DNA of 60,000 bases from Symsagittifera roscoffensis (GCF_963678635.1 NC_087070.1:41299831-41359830), one strand, 5' to 3'; shown: positions 1 to 10,082, numbered from the stretch's first letter. Numbers and translations are program-made. Notes: generated by a model from the sequence alone, not told the origin.

Positions 1-339
1 ACTTTCATCCATTCCCCATCAATATACCCCATTTTTTCAACCAAAATCGAGTTATGGGGCCAAAAAGTGAAAAAACGTGAAAAAACGACATTTCACGCCC
101 ATTTTCGCCCCAAAAGTACCACACATAATGTTTTTTCGGAAAAACGTCACCAGAGTTTTCGCCTTATATCAAAAAGTTTCAGGGGGGTTGGCAAAATTTC
201 AGAGAGATCTGACCTACAGTTTTCGAGAACTTGACTTTTTCTGCAAGAAAAGAATAAAAGGTAAATGTTCCTTCGAACCGACGGGGCCCCCTTCCCCTGT
301 CTCTACTGAACGCCGAAGCCGGATGCGGCGGCCACCTAG
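1..339 (+). repeat. Partial monomer 0, family C tail
   Basis: This is the 3' end of a monomer cut by the window edge. It closely matches the last 340 bp of monomer 24 (39030-39369), including the family C form of the 3' domain (GGGGCCAAAAAGT) and the tail GCCGAAGCCGGATGCGG before CCACCTAG. Stem A is the GAC/GTC version with one extra C in its loop. Confidence 0.93.
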
Positions 340-1968
340 AGGTTTTTGTGGCCCCGCTAATTTCTTGACTTTTGAGGAGAAGGTTCCGCGGGGGGCGGAG
401 CAGGGGAACGCTAAACGCACTCGCAAAAGGAGCACCCTTCGGGTGCTCTTTTTTGCTCGAAAAATTTCTGAAACGGTATCTGATGAACTTTGTAAGGTGT
501 CACAAAAGCAACAACACAAAACGTTCTGTATGTGATTAGAAAAGTTCAAAAAAAATTTCTCATACTTTCAATGACTGAATCTACACCTGATCAGTCTCTA
601 GAGAAGTCTAAACCAAAGTAACTTTTGTTTTTCAGTGATTCATGAAGAGGACCGTTCCAACGAAAACAAGTTTTCGGAAACAGTCCTCATATTTTTTTTC
701 GAGCCCATTGTCAAGTACGTGAACTTTCAATTGTGAATTATAGCTGAATTGGACTTGGAATTTGTCCCAAAAAGGTTAAGTTTGTCTCAAATTGATTAGA
801 AGCAAAAGAAAAAAAAAACATTTTTTAATTGGAAAAAAAAGTTGAGTCAGAAACGTGAAAAAACCCTTTTTCCAAAAGTCATAAAAAGTAGCTCCAATTG
901 GCTTAAATCACTAGGCTACAATATATGAACCTGTACAGAATGGTTTTCATGACCAAAGCCATACAACTTCCATATTTAGAGAAAAGGCAAAAAAAAAACA
1001 ACTTTTTGGTTAACTCAAAAAGGTAGATAAATCGGGTAAAGTCGTCTTCAAACCTATAGGATCGAAAAGTGATCTATATAGGGTATATTTGTAGTGTCCT
1101 TGTTAGGTCGCATGCAAAAAAAATAGAACAGTTTTGTTGGCCACTTCCGAAATTAAGACTTTTTTTTCGAAATTTGGCCATTTTTATTTGTAGTAAAATA
1201 GTAGTAAAATAGCCGAGAAAAAAAATTGTAAAAACCAAAATTTTTATCCAATTTTGACGTTTAAATACTCTATACCTACTAAAATGTCCATGGCAAGCTC
1301 AAATAAGCCATCAAAATTCATTTTTTCTCACTTTTTAAAAATTTAGTTTTTTTGATATACAATGTTGAGTCAGAAACGTAAAAAATCAATTTTTTTCAAA
1401 AAGTCAAAATAAAGTGTTCCAATCAATTTGTTTCACTAAAACACACTTTATGAACCTGTTCAGAATGGTTTTTTGGGTTAAAGCTGAAAATTCACCCATT
1501 TTGAGAAAAGTGGAAAAAACACCTTTTTAGTTACAAAAAAACCATCATTTTTGTTGCAGTTTTTGAAAAAACTCAAATTTTTGAGAGAAAAATTTTTTCT
1601 CAAACCTTTATATTTAGGCTCCCCAAACAGTCTACTTTCATCCATTCTCCATCAATATACCCCATTTTTTGAACCAAAACAGAGTTAATAGGTGATTTTT
1701 ATCAAAAAACGTGTTTTTTACCATTTTTGCCCCCCATTTCCCTCTATAAGTCAACACATAACAAAATTTTGGCAAAACGGGGCAAAAGTGTATCCTTAGA
1801 ATTTCCATACGGGGCTGCATGCAAAAAATTAGGGAATTCTGACCTCCAGTTTTCGAGAACACAACTTATTCTGCATGAAAAGGGTAAAAGGTAAATGTTC
1901 CTTCGAACCGACGGGGCCCCTTCCCCTGTCTCTGCTGAACGCCAAAGCCGGACGCGGCGGCCACCTAG
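340..1968 (+). repeat. Monomer 1, family A, head h2'
   Basis: 1,629 bp. The head starts AGGTTTTTGTGG after CTAG, with spacer AATTTCT after the CCCCGCT block. Hairpin T is 430-448 (loop TTC) and hairpin X 648-687 (two T-to-C changes in its left arm, the family A form). It has the family A body with both internal direct repeats and tail V1. Only monomer 18 shares this head start. Confidence 0.95.
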
Positions 1969-2040
1969 TTGTCACTGTGGCCCCGCTAATTAAGTGACTT
2001 TTGACGAGTGGGTTCCGCGGGGGGCGGAGCAGGGGAACGC
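1969..2040 (+). other. Head module h1 (example, monomer 2)
   Basis: This GC-rich block directly after CTAG has order TTGTCACT, GTGGCCCCGCT, a 7-base spacer, TGAC, a second spacer, then TTCCGCGGGGGGCGGAGCAG and GGGAACGC. Possible folding: CCCC-GCT (1981-1987) pairs with AGC-A-GGGG (2028-2035), leaving one bulged A, around a small CCGC/GCGG hairpin (2015-2027). Nineteen monomers carry h1. h2 (monomers 8, 13, 20, 28) and h2' (1, 18) differ only in the first eight bases and spacers. Folding is inferred by eye. Confidence 0.7.
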
Positions 2041-2058
2041 TTAACGCACTCGCAAAAG

Positions 2059-2083
2059 GAGCACCCTTCGGGTGCTCTTTTTT
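2059..2083 (+). terminator. Hairpin T with T run (example, monomer 2)
   Basis: GAGCACCC, a 3-nt loop, GGGTGCTC, then six T. The 8-bp stem is the same in most of the 37 copies while the loop varies (TTC, GAA, TGC, TCC, TAC, GAG, TCA). It looks like a stem-loop plus T-run terminator, and Pol III also stops at T runs, but no promoter or product is established, so the terminator role is only a resemblance. The minus strand also has a T run after the stem, so it could act in either direction. Confidence 0.5.
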
Positions 2084-2276
2084 GCTCGAAAGTTTTCTGA
2101 AACGGTATCTGATGAACTTTGTAAGGTGCCACAAAAGCAACAACACAAAACATTGTGTATGTGATTAGAAAAGGTCAAAAAAGATTTCTCATACTTTCAA
2201 TGACTGAATCTACACCTGATCAGTCTCTAGAGAACTCTAAACCAAAGTAACTTATGTTTTTCAGTGATTCATGAAG

Positions 2277-2316
2277 AGGACCGTTCCAACGAAAACAAGT
2301 TTTCGGAAACAGTCCT
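2277..2316 (-). other. Hairpin X, family A form (monomer 2)
   Basis: The left arm reads AGGACCGTTCC. Compared with the fully paired form, two T-to-C changes face A in the right arm. Read as plus-strand RNA these are C-A mismatches; read as minus-strand RNA they are G-U pairs and the stem stays complete. Confidence 0.8.
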
Positions 2317-2473
2317 CATATTTTTTTTCGAGCCCATTGTCAAGTACGTAGACTTTCAATTGTGACTAATAGCTGAATTGGACTTGGAATTTGTCCCAAA
2401 AAGGTTAAGTTTGTATCAAATTGATTAGAAGCAAAAGAAAAAAAAAACATTTTTTTTTATTATGAAAAAAAAA

Positions 2474-2648
2474 GTTGAGTCAGAAACGTGAAAAAAACCC
2501 TTTTTTCATAAGTCATTAAAAGTAGCTCCAATTGGCTTAAATCACTAGACTACAATATATGAACCTGTTCATAATGGTTTTCAAGACCAAAGCCGTAAAA
2601 TTTCCATATTTAGAGAAAAGGCAAAAAAAAACAACTTTTTGGTTAACT
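2474..2648 (+). repeat. Internal direct repeat, copy a (monomer 2)
   Basis: It runs from GTTGAGTCAGAAACGTG to GGTTAAC. Landmarks shared with copy b, in order: GTTGAGTCAGAAACGT, CAAAAAGTCA-like, TCCAAT, TCACTA, TATGAACCTGTTCA, AAAGCCG-like, GAGAAAAG, then ACCTTTTTNGTTA-like. Present in families A and B; absent from C and D. Confidence 0.85.
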
Positions 2649-2700
2649 CAAAAAGGTAGATAAATCGGGTAAAGTCGTCTTCAAACATATAGGATCGAGA

Positions 2701-2760
2701 AGTGATCTAAATAGGGTATATATGTAGTGTCCTTGTTAGGTCGCATGCAAAAAACTAGAA
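2701..2760. promoter_or_regulatory. Conserved TATATAT element between internal repeats (example)
   Basis: GGGTATATATGTAGTGTCC, then a TAGGTCGCATGCAAAA block, is kept in family A and with small changes in family B (GAGGTATATATG, AGGTCACATGC). It resembles a TATA box in an AT-rich setting. There is no evidence of a transcript start, and families C and D lack it. Promoter function is a weak inference. Confidence 0.2.
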
Positions 2761-2995
2761 CAGTTTTGTTGGCCACTTCCGAAATTAAGACTTATTTTTC
2801 GAAATTTGGCCATTTTTATTTGTAGTAAAATAGTAGTAAAATAGCCGAGAAAAAAAATTGTAAAAACCATAATTTTTATCCAATTTTGACGTTTAAATAC
2901 TCTATACCTACTAAAATGTCTATGGCAAGCTCAAATAAGCCATCAAAATTCATTTTTTCTCACTTTTTAAAATTTTTGTTTTTTTGATATACAAT

Positions 2996-3168
2996 GTTGA
3001 GTCAGAAACGTAAAAAATCAATTTTTTTCAAAAAGTCAAAATAAAGTGTTCCAATCAATTTGTTTCACTAAAACACACTTTATGAACCTGTTCAGAATGT
3101 GTTTTTGGGTTAGAGCCGAAAATTCACCCATTTTGAGAAAAGTGGAAAAAACACCTTTTTAGTTACAA
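2996..3168 (+). repeat. Internal direct repeat, copy b (monomer 2)
   Basis: A diverged second copy of the element at 2474-2648, offset by 522 bp in the same monomer and in the same order and orientation. Copies b of different monomers resemble each other far more than they resemble their own copy a, so the duplication is older than the array's amplification. Confidence 0.85.
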
Positions 3169-3249
3169 AAAAACCATCATTTTTGTTGCAGTTTTTGAAA
3201 AAACTCAAATTTTTGAGAGGAAAATTTTTTCTCAAACTTTTATATTTAG

Positions 3250-3492
3250 GTTCCCCAAACAGTCTACTTTCATCCATTCCTTGTCAATATACCCCATTTT
3301 TTGAACCAAAACAGAGTTAATAGGTGATTTTTATCAAAAATCGTGTTTTTTACCATTTTTGCCCCCCATTTCCCTCTATAAGTCAACACATAACAAAATT
3401 TTGGCAAAACGGGGCAAAAGTGTATCCTTAGAATTTCAATACGGGGCTGCATGCAAAAAATTAGGGAATTCTGACCTCCAGTTTTCGAGAAC
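3250..3492 (+). other. Conserved 3' domain (example, monomer 2)
   Basis: A block recognisable in all families despite strong body divergence. Landmarks: CTACTTTCATCCATTC (not in D), ACCAAAAC or ACCAAAAT followed by GAGTTA, ACGTG, a C-rich CCCCCCATTTCCC or its equivalent, CATAAC, GTATCCTTAGAATT, GCATGC, AATTCTGACC and TTTTCGAGAAC. Frames of 60-74 codons on the minus strand (family A) and 71 codons on the plus strand (family B) cover the same place but do not correspond, so it is probably non-coding. Confidence 0.75.
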
Positions 3493-3541
3493 ACGACTTA
3501 TTCTGCATGAAAAGGGTAAAAGGTAAATGTTCCTTCGAACC

Positions 3542-3562
3542 GACGGGGCCCCTTCCCCTGTC
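3542..3562. other. Stem A, version V1
   Basis: GAC-GGGG pairs with CCCC-T-GTC, leaving one bulged T; the loop is CCCTTC-like. This is the version in most monomers. Other versions at the same place change both sides of the stem. Confidence 0.75.
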
Positions 3563-3600
3563 TCTGCTGAACGCCAAAGCCGGACGCGGCGGCCACCTAG

Positions 3601-5232
3601 TTGTCACTGTGGCCCCGCTAAGTAAGTGACTTTTTTTTGACGAGTGGGTTCCGCGGGGGGCGGAGCAGGGGAACGCTTAACGCACTCGCAAAAGGAGCAC
3701 CCTTCGGGTGCTCTTTTTTGCTCGAAAGTTTTCTGAAACGGTATCTGATGAACTTTGTTAGGTGTCACAAAAGCAACAACAAAAAACTTTCTGTATGTGA
3801 TTAGAAAAGATCAAAAAAGATTTCTCATACTTTCAATGACTGAATCTACACCTGATAAGTCTCTAGAGAACTCTAAACCAAAGTAACTTATGTTTTTCAG
3901 TGATTCATGAAGAGGACCGTTCCAACGAAAACAAGTTTTCGGAAACAGTCCTCATATTTTTTTTCGAGCACATTGTAAAGTACGTGGACTTTCAATTGTG
4001 ACTAATAGCTGAATTGGACTTGGAATTTGTCCCAAAGAGGTTAAGTTTGTCTCAAATTGATTAGAAGCAAAAGAAAAAATAAAAAAAATTTTTATTTGGA
4101 AAAAAAAGTTGAGTCAGAAACGTGAAAAAACCCTTTATTCAAAAGTCACTAAAAGTAGCTCCAATTGGCTTAAATCACTAGACTACAATATATGAACCTG
4201 TTCAGAATGGTTTTCAAGACCAAAGCCGTAAAACTTCCATATTTAGAGAAAAGGCAAAAAAAACACGTTTTTGGTTAACTCAAAGAGGTAGATAAATCGG
4301 GTAAAGTCGTCTTCAGACCTATAGGATCGAGAAGTGATCTAAATAGGGTATATATGTAGTGTCCCTGTTAGGTCGCATGCAAAAAACTAGAACAGTTTTG
4401 TTGGCCACTTCCGAAATTAAGACTTTTTTTTCGAAATTTGGCCATTTTAATTTGTAGTAAAATAGTAGTAAAATAGCCGAGAAAAAAAATTGTAAAAACC
4501 ATAATTTTTATTCAATTTTGACGTTTAAATACTCTATACGTACTAAAATGTCTATGGCAAGCTCAAATAAGCCATCAAAATTCATTTTTTCTCACTTTTT
4601 AAAATTTTTGTTTTTTTGATTTACAATGTTGAGTCAGAAACGTAAAAAATCAATTTTTTTCAAAAAGTCAAAATAAAGTGATCCGATCAATTTGTTTCAC
4701 TAAAACACACTTTATGAACCTGTTCAGAATGTGTTTTTGGGTTAGAGCCGAAAATTCACCCATTTTGAGAAAAGTGGAAAAAACACCTTTTTAGTTACAA
4801 AAAAACCATCATTTTTGTTGCAGTTTTTGGAAAAAATCATATTTTTGAGGAAAAAAAAATTTCTCAAACCTTTATATTTAGGCTCCCCAAACAGTCTACT
4901 TTCATCCATTTATTGTCAATATACCCCATTTTTTGAACCAAAACAGAGTTAATAGGTGATTTTTATCAAAAAACGTGTTTTTTACCATTTTTGCCCCCCA
5001 TTTCCCTCTATAAGTCAACACATAACAAAATTTTGGCAAAACGGGGCAAAAGTGTATCCTTAGAATTTCAATACGAGGCTGCATGCAAAAAATTAGGGAA
5101 TTCTGACCTACAGTTTTCGAGAACAGGACTTATTCTCCATGAAAAGGGTAAAAGGTAATTGTTCCTTCGAACCGACGGGGCCCCTTCCCCTGTCTCTGCT
5201 GAACGCCATAGCCGGACGCGGCGGCCACCTAG
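3601..5232 (+). repeat. Monomer 3, family A, copy 1 of a four-copy monomer
   Basis: 1,632 bp. Head h1 with spacer AAGTAAG and a run of eight T. Hairpin T 3695-3713, hairpin X 3913-3952. It is nearly identical from end to end to monomers 15, 25 and 32, sharing rare variants such as CCCAAAGAGG and CGAGGCTGCATGC. Each copy has a different following head, and the preceding tails are of three kinds (A, B and C), so the shared block is the CTAG-to-CTAG monomer. Confidence 0.95.
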
Positions 5233-6850
5233 GGGGCAGGGTTGTGTGGTATATTCTCGAATTTAGTTACTTGCATTGCGTGGGGAAGAATACGAACAGC
5301 GCTCAACGCACTCGCAGAAAGAGCACCCTGCGGGTGCTCTTTTTGCTCGAGAACTGTAAGTCGATTTAAATTTTTCAATACACATATTTTGTCCTAAAAT
5401 TAACTTTTTTTTACTAGTTGTTCTCAGTTAAACTCCCATGATACCTCTAATTGTATTCCTGGATGGGCGTTTTTATAAGTCACTCTGTGGCTCGATCAGT
5501 TGACTGCCAAATACATTTTGATTTACGAAATGAACTGTTTCAACGAAAACAAGTTTTCGGAAACAGTCCAAATTTGTAGTTATGATCCCAAACATAAACA
5601 AAGAAAAATCTAATGCGTTGGTTAAACTAACAGAGCCCAGCTTATTTCTTTGTGCTTATCGACTGTTCAAACACATAACAACTATGTTAAAAACTAAGTT
5701 ATTAAAAATAAAACAAAACAAATTATCGAGAAAGAAATGAAAGTTTATCAAGAAAATATGCAAAAAAATCAATTAATTCTTTTTTTATTAGTCATGAAAA
5801 CCTCAGTTTCAAAAATCTGATACTTGAGAGGCCCGTTTTGACGCGTTACTACAGTTTAGGCACGTTTTAAGTTCGCAGCCCACAATGATCGATTAACTTT
5901 GATGTTTGTTTTACAAACCCGATTTTTTTACCACAATCAAACTTTCATTACTCTTGAACGACTTGAGTAGAATAGATGATTTTTTTTGCATAAGAACTAA
6001 CTTGTCAAGGGTTTTTGAGATACATATTAAATGTATCCAGTTAAATAATAATTTTTTGGCTAATTTTCGAAAAAACTTAAAAAAGTTGAAAAAATAATAT
6101 TTTTTCAGATTTGGCGACCAAAAAGTGCCTTCTATGATGGATCAGCAAAAAAATTGTTCTGAGGCTATAAGTATGGCTCATTGGGGTATATAAAATAGCT
6201 AATTGTTTATAATAAAAAAGTTTAGAAGAACTCTGATTTTTTGAAAAAATTAGAAAAAAACGTGAAAAAATCAGTTTTTGGCGGGAAAATTCTCAAAAAA
6301 TTAAAAACCAAATTTTCGCTCTCCTTACTCCAATAAACTAATTCGGCCACGACAATCATTTTTTGTTATCAGTAAAAATGTCGAGAAACGACCGGAACAT
6401 AGACTTTTCCGAAATTTGACAAAAAAGTTCGCCAAAAAACATCAAAAATCTCGAAAAAATTGCAGAAAAAATTTTGCCAAAAAATACACCATTCGACTCC
6501 CTCAACTGTGCTACTGTCCAAAAAAAACATCACTTTTTCGCATTTTCTCAACCAAAATTGAGTTATTGGGGCATTTTTGAAAAAAATCGTGATTTCGACC
6601 AAAAAAAACGCCCCTTTTTCCCCAAAAAGTGCAACTCATAACATTATTTCGGAAAAACGCCTTCCCAAGTTATATCTTAGAATTTTGTCCTCTACCTACA
6701 TGCAAAGTTTGAAGAAATTCTATACTGCCGTTTTCGAGAACTTGAATAATTTTTTTATTTTCCTAATTAGGTATTTTTTCTAGTTGACCGGCAAGGAAAC
6801 CCTACCCTTGCCTAAAGGATTCACAAAGCCGGACCGCGACGACCACCTAG
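5233..6850 (+). repeat. Monomer 4, family D
   Basis: 1,618 bp. Head h5 starts GGGGCAGGG. Hairpin T 5321-5339 (loop TGC), hairpin X about 5532-5569. The body is largely unrelated to family A: no GTTGAGTCAG direct repeats, but a GGCGGGAAAATT motif near 6279 and a diverged 3' domain. Tail V4 carries a perfect 7-bp stem A (6790-6812). Monomer 36 is its only relative here and is followed by the same head h3. Confidence 0.95.
6790..6812. other. Stem A, version V4
   Basis: GGCAAGG pairs perfectly with CCTTGCC; the base that is bulged elsewhere is here paired with an added A. Present also at 58828-58850. Confidence 0.75.
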
Positions 6851-6945
6851 ATAGGTCAGTGACCTGCGGTGCATGGGTGTTATGGGCTTGATTCGTCAGC
6901 ATTGGCCTGGGGGCCGTTAGCTTCAAGACATGTGGCACTCGCAGA
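6851..6945 (+). other. Head module h3 (example, monomer 5)
   Basis: It begins with the palindrome GGTCA-G-TGACC (6854-6864). GCG-GTGC (6866-6872) can pair with GCAC-T-CGC (6935-6942), leaving one bulged T. Inside lies GGCC-TGGG-GGCC (6904-6915). The sequence differs from h1 until the shared CACTCGC. Seven monomers start with h3; h4 and h4' (monomers 11, 19, 22) share the TGACCTGCGGTGC part. Confidence 0.65.
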
Positions 6946-6977
6946 AAAAGAGCACCCGAAGGGTGCTCTTTTTCTGC
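6941..6977. other. Perfect 37-nt palindrome around hairpin T (family B)
   Basis: GCAGAAAAAGAGCACCC pairs over all 17 bases with its mirror, with loop GAA. In family A the matching flanks are GCAAAAG and TTTTTTGC, which pair less perfectly. Monomers 12, 14, 23 and 37 have the same long form; monomers 17 and 35 have one break. Confidence 0.9.
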
Positions 6978-7168
6978 TCGAATGTCTTGTGAAACGGTAT
7001 CTGATGAACTTTGTAGGGTGTTTTAAAAGCAACATGACAAAACTTTCTGTATCTGATCAGTAATGGTCAAAAAAGATTTATGACACTTTCAATGACTGAA
7101 GCTACACCTGATCAGTCTCTAGAGAACTCTAAAACAAAGTAACTTATATTTTTCAGTGACTCATGAAG

Positions 7169-7208
7169 AGGACTGTTTCAACGAAAACAAGTTTTCGGAA
7201 ACAGTCCT
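7169..7208 (-). other. Hairpin X, fully paired form (monomer 5)
   Basis: Outer arms AGGACTGTTTC and GAAACAGTCCT (11 bp), a two-base AA bulge on the left, inner arms CGAAAAC and GTTTTCG (7 bp), loop AA. It is found once in every monomer, including families D and E whose flanks are unrelated, and is the most constant element of the array. I assign it to the minus strand because variants in other copies stay paired through G-U only in that strand. Its role is unknown. Confidence 0.8.
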
Positions 7209-8429
7209 AATGTTTTTCTTGGAGCTCATTTTTAAGTACGTGGACTTTCAATTGTGACTAATAGTTGAATTAGACTTGGAATTTGTCCCAAAAAGTTAAG
7301 TTTGTCTCAAATTGATTAGAAGCAATAGAAAAAAAAAAAACTTTTTTTTATTTGACCAAAATACTTGAGTCAGAAACGTGAAAAATTCCTTTTTTTTCAA
7401 AAAGTCATGAGAAGTAGTTCAATTTGCATTAAATCACTAAACTAGAATAATTGAACCTGTTCAGATTGGTTTTCACGAACAAAGTCGTAAAATTTCCATA
7501 TTTAGAGAAAAGGCAAAAAAACACCTTTTTGGTTAACTGAAAAAGGTAGATAAATCGGATAAAGTCGTCTTCAAACCTATAGGACCGAAAAATGATGTAA
7601 TTGAGGTATATATGTAGTGTCCCTTGTAAGGTCACATGCAAAAAGGTGAAACAATTGGGGCGGCCACTTCAGAAAACCAGACTATTTTTCGGACTTTGGC
7701 CATTTTTATTTGTAGTAAAGTAGTCGTAAGTTACCAGAGAAAAAAAAATTGTAAAAACCAAAATTTTTATCCAATTTTGACAATTAAATACTCTATACCT
7801 ACTAAAATGGCTATGGCAAGCTCAAATATGCCATCAAAACTCATTTTTTCTCACTTTTTAAATTTTTTGTTTTTTTGATATAAAATGTTGAGTCAGAAAC
7901 GTGAAAAATCAGTTTTTTTCAAAAAGTCAAAAAAAGTTGTTCCAATCAATTTGTTTCACTAAAACACAATTTTTCAGCCTGTTCAGAATGGTTTTCATGT
8001 TTAAAGCTGAAACTTTACACATTTTGAGAAAAGTGGAAAAAATAACTTTTTAGTTACAAAAAAACCATCATTTTTGTTGCATTTTTTGAGAAAACTCAAA
8101 TTTTTAAGAAAAACAAATTTTCTTTAACCTACATAATTGGGCTCCTAAAACAGTCTACTTTCATCCATTCTTCATCAAATTACCCCAATTTGTTAACCAA
8201 AATAGAGTTACTGAGCCATTTTTACCAAAAAACGTGGTTTTTCCCTGTTTTTCCCCATTTTTCCCACTATAAGTCAACGCATAACAAAATTTTGGGAAAA
8301 CGGAGCAAAAGTGTATCCTTAGAATTGCATTTTAGGCCCACATGCCAATTTTTATCGAATTCTATCCCGACAATTTTGAGATCAGCACTTTTTCCGAGCA
8401 AATAGTCATACCGTTATAATTCTTTGGCC

Positions 8430-8451
8430 GTTCGGGGCCCCTACCCCAAAC
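8430..8451. other. Stem A, version V5
   Basis: GTTCGGGG faces CCCCAAAC. All positions pair except one C facing A, which becomes a G-U pair in minus-strand RNA. Present in all six complete family B monomers. Confidence 0.7.
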
Positions 8452-8465
8452 TCACTAAACAAAGA

Positions 8466-8489
8466 CGCCGAAGGCGGACGGCCACCTAG
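8466..8489 (+). other. Hairpin B and terminal CTAG (family B form)
   Basis: CGCC-GAA-GGCG, then nine bases, then CTAG (8486-8489). In family A the counterpart is GCCG-GACG-CGGC (for example 3579-3590), six bases, then CTAG. A short GC-rich hairpin a few bases before a CTRR end is the known 3' signature of Helitron rolling-circle transposons. No Rep-helicase is encoded here and the matching 5' TC end is not evident. Confidence 0.5.
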
Positions 8490-10082
8490 TTGTCACTGTG
8501 GCCCCGCTTTTTTAGTGACTTTTGATGACTAGGTTCCGCGGGGGGCGGAGCAGGGGAACGCTAAACGCACTCGCAAAAAAGACCACCCTCAGGGTGCTCT
8601 TTTTTGCTCGAAAGTCTTGTGAAACGATTTGGAACTGTAAGTATTGGAAGCAGTTACACACAAAACGTTATGCATCTTTGTGATCATAGTCACAAGTGTT
8701 TTTCGACAGCTTCTATCACTCAATCTTGACATGATCTATTTCTAAAATGGCCAAAATAAAGTGATTTTACGTTTTTCAATGATTCTTGAAGAGGACTGTC
8801 TCAACGAAAACAAGTTTTCGGAAACAGTCCTGGTAACTTATTTTTGATCTCGTTTTCGAGTCTTTCGACTTTCAGTCGTAATTAGTAGGCTAACAGGACC
8901 TATATTAGGTATTAAAAAGATTGAGTTTGTACCAAAAACATCAAAAGCAAGAGATACAAAAACATGAAAAAAGTTCAAAAAATTTCAAAAATTTAAAAAA
9001 TTCGAAAAAATTTTCCAAAAAACTTGATTTTTTGTTTTGTCATAAAATAACAAAAAATTAACGTAAAATGAACTTTCAATAGTCCATTTTGACTAATTTT
9101 TACGATTCAAGCACATTTTAACTTAATAACAACATTAAAAAAACCACTGGAAAGGGTGTTTTTCAGCAAACGCCCTTTTTGACCACACCTACGAAATTGA
9201 TAACTTTTTATCTAACAAATATAGAGACCTCGGGTTTTTTGCATTGTAATGGGCATACTGAAGACTACCTCTCGCGTGCTGGAACGAACAATTTTTCTCT
9301 TTAATTTTTCCCGCAATTTCGAATTAGGGCGTTTTTTGGCTAATTTTGGTCCTTTTGGGCGGTAAAAAGTCAAACTTAGAGACAACTGTCAAAAATTCTG
9401 TTATCACATGATAGAGTCAACATGCCATGGCGTACCAGATAGTGTCCTGATTCAGACCAAAATTGCCCTCTAATTGTCCGTGGGGGGAGGAAATTGAAAA
9501 TTTTTATTTTTGGCGGGGAAATTTGAAATTTTTCAAAAAAACATTTACTCCACAGACAACGGTTTTAAACTAATGTTGGCATGGTACACAATTTATCGCT
9601 TCATAACTAGGGTCGATTTCTGCCGGGAACATTGATTTTTTAAAAAAATGACCAAAATTTTTGTTGCATTTTTTCAAAAAAATCAAAATTTTGAGAAAAA
9701 AAAAGTTTAAAAATCCTACATATTTAAGCTCCCCAAACTGTCTACTTTCATCCATTCCCTATCAATATAACCCATTTTCTCAACCAAAATCAAGTTATGG
9801 GGCCAAAAAGTCAAAAAACGTGAAAAAACGACATTTCACGCCCATTTTCGCCCCAAAAGTACCACACATAATGTTTTTTCGGAAAAACGTCACCAGAGTT
9901 TTCGCCTTATCTCAAAAAGTTTCAGGGGGGTTGGCAAAATTTCAGAGGGATCTGACCTACAGTTTTCGAGAACTTGACTTTTTCTGCAAGAAAAGAATAA
10001 AAGGTAAATGTTCTTTCGAACCGACGGGGCCCCCTTCCCCTGTCTCTACTGAACGCCAAAGCCGGATGCGGCGGCCACCTAG
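8490..10082 (+). repeat. Monomer 6, family C, copy 1 of three
   Basis: 1,593 bp, nearly identical to monomers 21 and 31, which have exactly the same length. Head h1, spacer TTTTTAG. Hairpin T 8581-8599 has a C-C mismatch at the third pair (GACCACCC). Hairpin X 8792-8831 has one left-arm T-to-C change. The body after about 8940 lacks the GTTGAGTCAG direct repeats and carries GGCGGGGAAATT near 9514, where copies 21 and 31 read GGCGGGAAAATT. Confidence 0.95.

Larger units (their letters stand above)
1969..3600 (+). repeat. Monomer 2, family A, reference copy
   Basis: 1,632 bp. Head h1 starts TTGTCACT, with spacer AATTAAG. Hairpin T 2059-2077, hairpin X 2277-2316, internal direct repeats 2474-2648 and 2996-3168, 3' domain about 3250-3492, stem A 3542-3562, hairpin B 3579-3590, terminal CTAG 3597-3600. 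I use this copy to define the parts of a monomer. Confidence 0.96.
6851..8489 (+). repeat. Monomer 5, family B
   Basis: 1,639 bp. Head h3 starts ATAGGTCAGTGACC, itself a GGTCA-G-TGACC palindrome. Hairpin T 6950-6968 (loop GAA) sits inside a perfect 37-nt palindrome, 6941-6977. Hairpin X 7169-7208 is fully paired on both strands. Tail V5 carries stem A 8430-8451 and hairpin B 8466-8476. Every complete monomer with head h3 ends in tail V5. Confidence 0.95.

Noticed and set aside
1638-1862. A 74-codon minus-strand frame that recurs, full or truncated, in more than twenty family A monomers
   Set aside because: It recurs because the monomer recurs. Changes among copies are mostly amino-acid changing, and families B, C and D lack the frame (B has an unrelated plus-strand 71-codon frame there). 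It has no recognisable domain.
1895-1910. Possible Pol III B box on the minus strand (GGTTCGAAGG)
   Set aside because: It matches only part of the consensus, has no convincing A box at the right distance, and is absent from tails V2-V5.
2078-2083. Bacterial Rho-independent terminator, implying a bacterial genome
   Set aside because: Hairpin T looks like one, but 60 kb without genes in a diverged 1.6-kb tandem array is not compatible with a bacterial chromosome.
2100-2135. CTGATGA with a nearby GAAAC, as in a hammerhead ribozyme
   Set aside because: The order is wrong: GAAA lies before CTGATGA, and no stem II followed by GAAA or cleavage-site stem can be formed.
2121-2264. Possible intron with GTAAGG and TTTTTCAG
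   Set aside because: Families C and D have a better donor (GTAAGT) but no CAG at the acceptor place (C reads TTTTTCAAT). The pair is not conserved together, and there is no exon-like coding on either side.
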